From positions 24,503,501 through 24,567,500 of the forward strand of contig NC_065577.1 of assembly GCF_937616625.2 (NCBI RefSeq): a stretch of DNA of 64,000 nt, read 5' to 3'. The notes below the pieces were generated by a model. The model was not told the DNA's origin. It did no database searches and saw nothing but the letters and a program-made list of their open reading frames with translations. Origin of the DNA: Mercurialis annua (Eukaryota > Streptophyta > Magnoliopsida > Malpighiales > Euphorbiaceae). Made by a program: the position numbers and the translations under genes. Positions 49,231-59,239 of this stretch are shown here, one piece after another. The stretch's first letter is position 1. Each line of letters starts with the position of its first letter.

Positions 49231-52200
49231 TTGGCTTAAATTGCTAAAAAGGTGAAACCCTTGGTTTTGTTTCGTAACGTTTGTAAGGGTTTAGCTTAAA
49301 TTGCTAAAAATATGAAACGTTTGGATTTTTTTTATAACGTTTTAAACGTTTGGTTTTGTTTCTTAATATTTGTAAACCTTTGACATAAATCGCTAAATAG
49401 GGGACACGTTTGGATTTATTTCGTAAAATTTTTAAACGTTTGGTTTAAATTGATAAAAAGGTGAAACGTTTGGATTTGTTTATAAAGTTTGTAAATGTTT
49501 GGCTTAAATCGCTAAATAGGGGAAACGTTTGGATTTGTTTCGTAAAAATTGTAAACGTTTGGCTTAAATCGCTAAATAGGTGAAACGTTTGGATTTATTT
49601 CGTAAAGTTTGTAAACATTCGGCTTAAATTGCCAAAAACGTTAAACGTTTGGATTTGTTTCGTATAATTTTTAAACGTTTGGCTTAAATCCCTTAAACTG
49701 TGAAGCGTTTGGATTTGTTTCGTAACGTTATAAACGTTTGGTTTTGTTTCGAAACGTTTGTAAACGTTTGGCTTAATTTGATAAAAAGACAAAACGTTTG
49801 AATTTGTTTTGTAACATTTAGTAATGTTTGGCTTAAATTGCTAAGAAGGTGAGACGTTTGGATTTGTTTCGTCACATTTGTTAATGTTTGGCTTAAATCG
49901 CTAAAAAGGTGAAACGTTTGGATTTGTTTTATAACGTTTATAAACGTTTGGCTTAAATCACTAAAAAGATGAAACACTTAGATTTGTTTTGTAACCTTTG
50001 TAAACGTTTGGCTTAAATCGCTAAAAATGGGAAACGTTTGGATTTATTCCGTAACGTTTGTAAATGTTTGGCTTAAATTGCTAAAAATGGGAAACGTTTG
50101 GATTTGTTTCGTAACGTTTGGCTTAAATTGCTAAAAAGTTGAAATGCTTGGATTATTTTCGTAACATTTGTTAACGTTTGGCTTAAATTGCTAAAAATGT
50201 AAAATGTTTGGATTTGTTTTATAACGTTTATAAACTTTTAGCTTAAATCGCTAAAAAGATGAAACACTTGGATTTGCTTCGTAACCTTTGTAAACGTTTG
50301 ACTTAAATCGCTAAAAATGGGAAACGTTTGGTTTTATTTCGTAACGTTTGCAAACGTTTGGCTTAAATCGCTAAAAAGGTGAAACGTTTGCATTTGTTTC
50401 GTAATGTTTGTAAACGATTGTCTTAATTGCTAAAAAGGAGAAACGCTTGGATTTGTTTCGTAGCGTTTGTAAACGTTTGGCTTAAATTGCTAAAAAGGTG
50501 AAACGTTTGGATTTGTTTTGAAACGTTTTATATGTTTAGTTTTGTTTCGTATCGTTTGTAAACGTTCGGCTTAAATCGCTAAAAATGTGAAACATATGTA
50601 TTTGTTTCGTAGCGTTTGAAAAAGTTTGGCTCAAATGGATTAAATTGCTAAAAAGGTGAAACACATGGATTTATTTCGTAACGTTTGTAAACGTTTGGCT
50701 TAAATTGCTAAAAAGTTTAAACGCTTGAATTTGTTTCGGAACATTTGTAAACGTTTGGCTTCAATTCCTAAAAAGGTGATACATTTCATTTTTTTTGCAA
50801 CGTTTGTATACGTTTGGCTGAAATCGCTAAAAAGGTGAAATATTTGGTTTTGTTTCGTAACCTTTGTAAACATTCGTCTTAAATTGCTAAGAAGGTTAAA
50901 CGGTTGGATTTGTTTTGTAACGTTTTAAAAGTTTGGATTTGTTTCGTAACGTTTGTAAACGTTTGGCTTCAATCACTAAAAAGGTGAAACGTTTGGATTT
51001 TTTTGTAACGTTTGTAAATGTTTGGCTTAAATCACTAATAGTGTGAAACGTTTGGAATTGTTTTGTAATGTTTACAAACGTTTGGTTTTGTTTCATTACG
51101 TTAATAAACGTTTGGCTTAAATTGCTAAAATGGGGAAATCTTTTGTGTTGTTTTGTAACGTTTGTAAATGTTTGGATTTTTTTTGTAACGTTGTAAACGT
51201 TTGGTTTAAATTGTTAAAAAGGTGATACGTTTAAATATTTTTTGCAACGTTTGTAAACGTTTGGCTTAAATCACTAAAAATGTAAAACATTTGGTTTTGT
51301 TTCGTAACCTTTGTAAACGTTCGGCTTAAATTGCTAAAAAGGTTAAACGGTTGGATTTGTTTTACAACGTTTTAAACGTTTGGAATTGTTTCAAAACGTT
51401 TGGATTTGTTTCGTAACGTTTGTAAACGTTTGGCCTCAATCATTTAAAAGGTGAAACGTTTGGATTTGTTTTGTAACGTTTGTAAACGTTTGGCTTAAAT
51501 CACTAATAATGTGAAACGTTTGGAATTGTTTTGTAACGTTTACAAACGTTTGGTTTTGTTTCGTTACGTTCATAAATGTTTGGCTTAAATTGCTAAAATG
51601 GGGAAACCTTTGGTATTGTTTTGTAATCTTTGTAAACGTTTGGATTTGTTTTGTAACGTTTTAAACGTTTGGTTATATTTCATAACGTCTGTAAACGTTT
51701 AGCTTAAATTGCTAAAAATGTTTGGTTTTGTTTCGTAACGTTTGTAAATGTATGGCTTAAATCGTTAAAAAGGTGAAACATCTGGTTTTATTTTGCTACG
51801 TTTGTAAACTTATGGCTTAAATCACTAAAAAGGTGAGACATTTTTTTTTTTTCGTAACTTTTGTAAACGTTTGGATTTGTTTCGTAACGTTTTAAACGTT
51901 TGGTTTTGTTTCGTAACGTTTGTAAACGTTTGTCTTAAATCGCTAAAAAGGTGAAAAGTTTTATTTTGTTTCGTAACGTTTGTAAACGTTTCGATTTATT
52001 TTGTAGCGTTTTAAACGTTCTGTTTCGTAGTTTTTGTAAATGTTTGACTTAAATCGCTAAAAAGGTTAAATGTTTTATTTTGTTTCGTAATTTTCGTAAA
52101 CGTCTAGTTTATATCGCCAAACAGGTGATACGTTTGGATTTGTTTAGTAACGTTTGTAAACATTTGGCATATATTGAAACGTTTGGATTTGTTTCATAAT

Positions 52201-52344
52201 GTTTGTAAACGTTGGGCTTAAATTGCTAATAAGGTAAAACGTTTGGTTTTGTTTCGTAATGTTTGTAAACGTTTGGCTTAAATTGCTAAAAAGGTGAAAT
52301 GTTTGGATGTAAACGTTTGACTTAAATCGCTAAAAAGGTGAAAC

Positions 52345-53520
52345 CACTACAAAAAATTTGGCTTGTTGTGACAAATAAATATTTGACAAACTATATTTTG
52401 TCATAATAAATAGGTTAATTATGACCAAAAAAAAATATTTTGTCACAATTAAAGTTCAATGAAATGATATTGTGACAAACACATATTGTGTCAATTTTTG
52501 TCATTATAAAAATTAATTATGTTTGTTGTGATTAACTATTTTGACAAAATAATGTTTTGTCGCCGTAATTTAAAATATTTTTATTATGACAAAATAAATT
52601 TTATCATAATATTTAAAAAAAGTGGTGACAAATTTTAATTTTGCAGCAATTAGATATATTTTGTCACTATAAAAATTAATTACGTTTATTGTGACAAAGT
52701 ATTTTGCCAATAAATGATATTGTAATAAATTAATATTGTGTCAAAATTTTGTCGTCACTACAAAAAAAGTAAATATGTTTTTGTGATAAAGTATTTTACC
52801 AAAACAAATGTTTTGTTTCCGTATTTTAAAAATACAGTTATAACGACCGCATATGAACCTTATGTTAACCTTATGTCAATCTTATAAAACACAAAATAAC
52901 CACAGAAAGATAATGAAAAAGGAATTGCAGAAAATATATATGTTAAAGAATAACTTGAAAAACACTCTTTCCACTACTGTTTATTGTGTCAAATTTATTT
53001 GTCAATAAAAAAAGTAAATATGTTTTTGTGACAAAATATTTTGCCAAAACAAATATTTTGTTCCCGTATTTTAAAAAGACAGTTATAATAACTTAAAATA
53101 AACACAAAATAAACATATTTATAATAACACAAAATAAACACAAAATATTTATAGTTTATTGTGTCATATTTATTTGTCACTATAAAAAAAGTAAATATGT
53201 TTTTGTGACAAAGTATTTTTCCAAAATAAATGTTTTTTGCCTGTATTTTAAACAATAGTTATAATAAACGTAAATGAACCGTTTGTCGACCATATGTCAA
53301 CCTTATGAAACACAAAATACACACAAAATAGAGAAAGAAAAACGAATTGCAGAAAATAAATGGTAAAGAAGAAAATATATACAATTATAATGATAAAATA
53401 AATTTTAGCATAATATTTAAAGACTTTTGTGATAAATTTTATTTTGCAGCAATTAATTAAAATTATATAATGTTGTGATAATTATATATTGTGTCAAATA
53501 TTTTTGTCACTATAGAAATT
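52345..53520. repeat. CACTA 5' subterminal repeats, including an internal triplication
   Basis: The block starting CACTACAAAAAAAGTAAATA at 52756 recurs at about 53003 (start degraded) and 53178 (CACTATAAAAAAAGTAAATA), each continuing GTTTTTGTGA.AAA.TATTTT and a CCGTATTTTAAA segment; the first and third also share ATATGAACC/TATGTCAA and AATTGCAGAAAAT. The remainder is TGACAAA-type motifs. Confidence 0.8.
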
Positions 53521-53522
53521 AA

Positions 53523-53840
53523 GGGTTAATTACATATAAAATCACCACCTTTACACGAAATTGCAAAAATAACACGACCTTTAAAACGTGGCAATTCAGG
53601 ACATCACCTTTCATTTATTTTCAAAAATAGCACGAGCACATTTTTAGTGGCGTTTTTGCTGACGTGGCATGACACGTGGCACTCCCATCATGTGTCCAAG
53701 TCAGCAAAATTTTATAAAAAAACGTGTCCATGTTGTTTTTGAAAAGAAATGAAAGGTGATGCCCTAAATTGACACGTTTTAAAGGTCGTGTTATTTTTTA
53801 GAATTCGTGTAAAGGTGGTGATTTTTTATGTAATTTACCC
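53523..53840. mobile_element. Mutator-like MITE, 318 bp, nested in the CACTA element
   Basis: The left terminus GGGTTAATTACATATAAAAT and the right end TTTTTTATGTAATTTACCC are inverted repeats extending through CACCACCTTTACACGAA. Flanks AGAAATTAA and AAAAATTAA are an 8-of-9 match, a 9-bp duplication with one mutation. The terminal GGGTTAA and general plan match the MITE at 18963-19251. Confidence 0.88.
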
Positions 53841-54389
53841 AAAAATTAATTCGTTTTGATAATGGGTTTTGTCAAAAACCGTTTTGTCACTGTAATTATA
53901 AAAATATAGTTATTATGATAAAATAAATTTTATCATAATATGTAAAAATATTGTGAATAATTTTATTTTCCAGCAATTAAACGAAATTAAATGATATTGT
54001 GATTAATAAATGTTTTGTCACTATGCAATTAAAAAAACAATTAATGATAACATGATTAAATGGGTTATCAAATTATATTTTATTTTGATAAAAAAAGGTA
54101 TGTGACAATTAAGATTCAAATATCCAAATTAGGTTAATCTCTTATCTTATCAAAGCACTCTTCATTAGGGAAAAACGTTTTTTGCTGAATATTGACACCA
54201 CACTACCGCATCAATTCCATACGTTGTACTTCTCACGCCGCCGCACTTTCATTGATTATGTGTTTGTTGCTGCTTATTTGTCCAGGTATTTTTTAACTTA
54301 AGAAAAAAGACTAAATTGATTAATGTAGGATGAATTTCACATTCAAACTGCTTATTTGTTCAATTGATAATTTAAATTTTCAACTGATT

Positions 54390-54665
54390 CATACAAACTC
54401 GAGGTAGGGCTTCAAACTCGACGACTTATCACCTATTCTCGAGTTTGTTATCTCAGTAAAAACAAGAACTCGAGGTTATGCTTCCATTTCGTCGAGTATT
54501 AAGACTTACATCAAGTTTGTGCTTAAACAGAGATAAAAAAAAGTCGAGTTAAGGATGTAACTCGTCGAGTCTTAAGCATGACATCGAGTTGTAACATTGC
54601 AAGAGACGTATATACTCGGGTAACGTTTAAAAGTCATCGATTATATAGCCTTACCTCGAGTATGT
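54390..54665. repeat. Cluster of CTCGAG / CTCGTCGAG motifs upstream of the transposase
   Basis: At least nine CTCGA/TCGAG-type sites in about 270 bp, including AACTCGAGG, TTCTCGAGTTT, ATTTCGTCGAGTATT, AACTCGTCGAGTCTT and CCTCGAGTATG, spaced about 20-45 bp. One more ACTCGTCGAG and two ACTCGATGT sites lie downstream of the transposase at 58806-58910. Function unknown. Confidence 0.7.
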
Positions 54666-54957
54666 TTATAACTGAAATGACATGAAATATCTAAGGTATA
54701 ATAACCTATGCAAGTTTAAACAGAATTTCTGGCTAATAATACCTCATTAGAGAGGGTCTTCAACCTTTTTAACAGTAACCCTAAAAAAATGTTAGTCTTG
54801 TTTCAAGAACGCAGGTAGTTCAGGGAAAGAAATTGGAGTTAAGTTTAAAATAGCTAACGATATCTGATTTGTAATGGGTAAGTTTTAATTATATTTTCAA
54901 TTGATAGATTTGTCCAAATATTGATGTTGCCTAATATATTATTTTGGAATTAAAGGA

Positions 54958-57900
54958 ATGCCATCAGACAAAAGTTGGGTGAAGTCGTACCAATTTGTTC
55001 ATGTTATATTCAAGGGGTCAATTTTTTTTTGAATATTGCAAAAGACTTTACTGATTGGCAGAATTCGATGTCCATGAAAGAACTGCATCAATATTTATTT
55101 GAAGCCATTGCATGAATTCAAAATGGATCTATATCAATATGGAATTAGTGAAAACTACACAAACTGGGTGCACCATGGTGAAACTTCTCAACCTCGTGAT
55201 AGTTTTGATGACTCTATTAATTCGGACAATGAATTGGAGAATAGTGGAAATGATGTTTCAGAAATGTTAGATGATATGTGTAATGCAACTTTTATGGACA
55301 CCGACATGGAAGACAGACTTGCCAATCAAGATAATAACATGCTAGAAGGAGAAGTAGCAAAATTTTCTAAATTGTGGAATGATTCTCGTTGTGAACTATA
55401 TCCTGGAAGTCAAAAATATTCAAAGCTCTCTTTTCTTCTTAAGATGATAAATATCAAAGCACTCACAAATTCTAGTAATAAGTCATTTTTTTCGAATTTG
55501 GAGTTGTTCAAGGATGCACTCCCAAAAGGAGAAACTCTTCCAAACTCAAGTTATGAGGTTAAAAAATTGATGCGTGATTTAGGACTCGGTTACGTAACTA
55601 TTAATGCTAGTGTAAATGATTGTGTGCTATTTTGGAAGGACAATGAAAATCTTGACACGTGTCCAACTTGTAAGGCCCCTAGATGGAAATTAGGTTTCAG
55701 AAAACGCAAGAAGGTTGCTCAAAAAGTTCTTAGACACTACCCTTTAGTACCTAGACTTCAGAGGTTATTTATGTCTAAAGATATTGGTGAAAATATGAGG
55801 TGGCATAAGGAGAAACGTGTAGATGATGATACGATTAGACATCCGATGCTACGGAATGGAAAGATTTTGACCAGAAATATGCTTGGTTTGGCAAAGATGC
55901 TCGTAACGTGCGACTTAGGCTTGCTAGTGATGGATTTAACCCTTTTGGAAATATGAGCACGAGTTATAGCATGTGGCCGGTGATTGTGACGCCATATAAC
56001 TTACCACCATGGAAATGCATGAAGGAGAATTTTTTGATGTTATCTTTGCTTATTCCTGGTAAGGAATCTCCTGGAAATAATATCGATGTATAATTAAGGC
56101 CATTAATTGATGAGTTAAAAGAGTTATGGGAGATCGGTGTGACAACATATGATGCATATAGCGTAAGAATTTTCAATTACATGCTGCATTATTATGGACA
56201 ATAAATGACTTTCCAGCATATGGAATGTTTTCTGGATGGAGCACAAAAGGAATATTGGCATGTCCTGTGTGTAATAAGTGGACGTGTTTGCTAACATTAA
56301 AACAATGGAGTGCATCAATGTTACATGGGTCATCGGAGATATTTACATGCCCAATATTTTTGGAGAAAAAGTAGAAAATTTGATGGCAAACCAGAGCACG
56401 GGTCAAAGCCTAAAGAGTTGTCAGGAGATGAAGTTCTAAGGCAATTAGATTTGCTTCCTAAAGACCTGGTTTTTGGGAAGACACCTAACCAAAAAAAGCG
56501 TGCACGTGGTCCTGAAGAGCTCAATTGGACAGAGAGAAGTATATTCTTTGAATTGCCTTACTGGAAAACATTAAAATTACGTCATAATTTAGATGTAATT
56601 TATATTGAGAAGAATATATGTGAAAATATATTGGGTACGTTGATGAATATTGATGGAAAATCTAAGGATAACATTAAGGCTCGAATGGATTTAAAAGCAA
56701 TGGGTATAAGAAAAGAGTTACATTTACAGGAAAAAGGAAATAAATTTCTTATGCCACTTGCTTGTTATACATTACCGAAGCCTGAAAGGAAAAAGTTTTG
56801 CGAATGGTTGCAGTCAATCCGGTTGCCAGACGGATATGCTTCAAATCTTTCTCGATGTGTAAGTGTTCAGGACTGCAAAGTTATGGGGATGAAAAGCCAT
56901 GATTATCATATATTCTTGCAACGGTTACTTCCAGTATCAATTTGTGGGTCTTTGCGTAGTGAGGTTTACACTGTATTATTAGAGTTGAGCTCTTTCTTTA
57001 AGGAGCTTTTTTCGAAGACATTAAAAAGATCTACAGTTAAAAAGTTGCAGAGCGATATCATTTTGATAATATGTAAACTTGAGATGATATATCCTCCATC
57101 TTTTTTCGTGGTAATGATGCATTTGGAAATTCATCTACCACGTGAAGTAGAATTAGGAGGCCCTGTTCACTATAAATGGATGTACTTTATTGAGAGGTTA
57201 GTTGATAAGGAAATTTTATTTTTCGTTTTCTTGCTACAATTTTAACTATATTTTTATATAACCATATGGTTTATTCACATTTACAACAAATTTGTTGTGC
57301 AGGTTCTTATGTACTTTGAAAAATTATGTACGTAATTTAACTCGACGGGAGGGTTCAATTGCTGAAGCGTATATCACTAATGAATGTTTGAACTTTTGTT
57401 CACTGTTTTTTCATGGGGTTGAGACAATATATAATCGCGTTGGGAGAAATAATTTTCCAGTGCAAATAGGAGTGCAAAATGGATTTTCCATATTTTCAAA
57501 CAATGCAAGACCTTTAGGAGCTATAAAATATAAAATGTTATCCCATTCTGATTTTCAAAAATTACAGTGGTATGTGCTTAACAATTGTGAGGATGTGGAT
57601 GAATATCTGAAGTAAGTTATTTTATTTTGCAAAAACAAAGACTTTAGAGTTCCAAAATAACTTTATTTTAAACTTTTTATCTAATTTTATAATAGTTCTG
57701 CAAGATTCACATTGAAGAATTACAAAAGAAAAGTGTTATAGATATGCAAAAAAGACACCAGGCAGGATTTGCAAGTTGGTTCAAGGAGTGTGTAAGTATT
57801 ATGCTATAAAAGTACTAAATATTGAATTATGCCTCTAATTTCACCATTAAACTTATTTTTCAGGTTGGACGCCTACGTGCTACTGGTTTGGTTGCAGCAA

Positions 57901-58641
57901 CCGATCATATATATGTGTTGGGATTAGGTCCTGATATACGAATTGCTAGGTATAGTGGGATAATTGTCAATGGAGTTAGGTTTCACATAGTTGAGCGTGA
58001 TAATTTTCGTTGGACTCAAAATAATGGAGTTTCAGTTACGGGAGAGCTTAAGTCGAAAGAAATCGAGTTTTATAGTGTGTTAACATATATCATTGACCTC
58101 CAATATGTTAATGGGAATCATGTTTTTTTTATTTAAATGTGATTGGTGGGATGTTGGCGATAAAATTGGAATTAAAACAGATGGCAACTTAGTTTCTGTT
58201 AATGTTAGCCGTAAATGGTATACATGTTATTCTTTCGTGTTGAGTTCTCAAGTACAGCATGTTTTTTTATGTCAGCGATATGAAAAATGGAGGTCATTGG
58301 AAAATTGGCAAAAATCATTTCACAGGAATATATTTGATGTGCCAGAAAAGGAAAAAGTGTGCAATGAAGATTCAATATTGAATGATGAGTCCTATCAGCA
58401 ATATGAGGCATATAATAGTCATGAAGTCGATCAAGTTGGTGGTGAAAATTTGGAACTCTTGCACCCTATAGATGTATTACCGGATGACGTTGATGTTGGT
58501 CAAATGTTTCAAGTTTAAAACTCAAACCCGATTTATTCTAGCGATGAGGAGGATGATACTAAGATCAATTATGGTGATGCCGACACTGATGTACTTGAAG
58601 ACTCAAATGACAGTGAAAATGAAGACGAAGAAGATGATTAG
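54958..58641 (+). pseudogene. TNPD-type CACTA transposase, decayed
   Basis: The start ATG at 54958 opens MPSDKSWV, the usual N-terminus of the transposase-associated domain; that domain continues out of frame to LYQYGISENYTNWVHHGE (about 55120-55170). The catalytic TNP2-like region follows: LYPGSQKYSKLS, KSFFSNLELFKDALPKGETLP, YEVKKLMRDLGLGY, ENLDTCPTCKAPRWK and, after a frameshift near 55900, LASDGFNPFGNMSTSYSMWP. From 56310 comes QCYMGHRRYL, then DUF4218 (LPDGYASNLSRCV, HDYHIFLQRLLPV, FFKELF, GGPVHYKWMY). A GT-AG intron at 57197-57302 leads to TLKNYVRN and EGSIAEAYITNECLNF. DUF4216 (FKCDWWDV, VNVSRKWYT) is at 58060-58240, and an acidic tail ends at 58641. Lesions include frameshifts near 55010-55090, 55900, 56200-56310, 57740 and 58125, and in-frame stops at 56090 and 58517. 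The element is not autonomous. Confidence 0.9.
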
Positions 58642-59239
58642 TGACTGAAATTTACCGCTTATTGAACTCTTTTTGGCTTCTTGTAGCTTGTTTGGAAGTA
58701 TGAATTTTACTGAGAGGTGCTTTTTCGTATTGCCTTGAATGTAGATTGTAGCATTTTGGTGTTTTATGGAAGTAGTTATGCATAAACTCCATGATTGGCT
58801 ATATACTCGATGTTTTGATATTGCCTTGAAAGATTGAAATTGCAGCCCAACATGAAGTTTGTGGAAAACTGGATAGCGGAAACTCGATGTGTTGATGAAA
58901 ACTCGTCGAGATATTAGCCACAAATCGAGTTTGAACGTATGGAATTATGAGATATTAGCCAAACATTCAATTGATTCCTATGGTTTAGTTTGATTTTACA
59001 GTTTGGTGTAATACCAAGAACTGAATTGAACTTTTTGTACTTCTAAAATGGAACCGAACTGAAAAACTGAATTGAACTCCTGCCTTTTAATATAACTATT
59101 GAGAATTCACAATTTTGCGGAAATTTGCTAAATTTCGAAAGATTGGCCAAAAGACTACACATATTGTATTTACCTGTTTTTACACATACCGTAAAATAGA
59201 CTTGAAATAAGAAATAAAAATGGACATTTATGTCCTCCA
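58642..59239. other. AT-rich spacer downstream of transposase
   Basis: No gene seen. Contains ACTCGATGT, ACTCGTCGAG and AATCGAGTTTG at 58806-58930, echoing the motif cluster upstream of the transposase. The minus-strand frame 58603-58923 has no recognisable content. Confidence 0.5.

Larger units (their letters stand above)
44275..52344 (+). repeat. 60-bp satellite array, block 5, with 1745-bp higher-order duplication
   Basis: About 8 kb of forward monomers between the solo LTR and the CACTA terminus. It contains an almost identical tandem duplication (45741-47485 and 47486-49230) and more diverged related segments at about 45422 and 49689, all marked by CTTAAACT(G/A)TGAA. Fifty-bp monomers recur at fixed places in each copy (about 45901, 46639, 47646 and 48384). 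Beyond about 50400 the monomers are more heterogeneous. The longest repeat-derived open frame is 44632-45111 minus (159 codons). Confidence 0.96.
52345..58641 (+). mobile_element. CACTA (En/Spm) transposon; right terminus not identified
   Basis: The satellite stops at 52344 and CACTACAAAAAATTTGGC begins, a canonical CACTA-superfamily terminus. The next 1.8 kb is AT-rich with many copies of TTGTGACAAA/TTTTGTCAC in both orientations, the kind of subterminal repeat array bound by the element's regulatory protein. A TNPD-type transposase pseudogene follows on the same strand. I could not find the matching 3' end (expected TTTTTTGTAGTG) before 64000; TTTAGTAGTG at 61861-61870 is too weak. The true element may therefore extend further right, possibly including the 59240-61660 array and the gene at 62046-64000. 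Confidence 0.85.

Noticed and set aside
7391..52344. Regular repeats resembling a CRISPR array
   Set aside because: There are no unique spacers; the whole unit repeats head to tail. The context is a plant nuclear genome and no cas genes are present.
7391..52344. Degenerate interstitial telomere repeat
   Set aside because: The unit contains no TTTAGGG run or near variants in tandem; GTTTGGATTT is only superficially similar.
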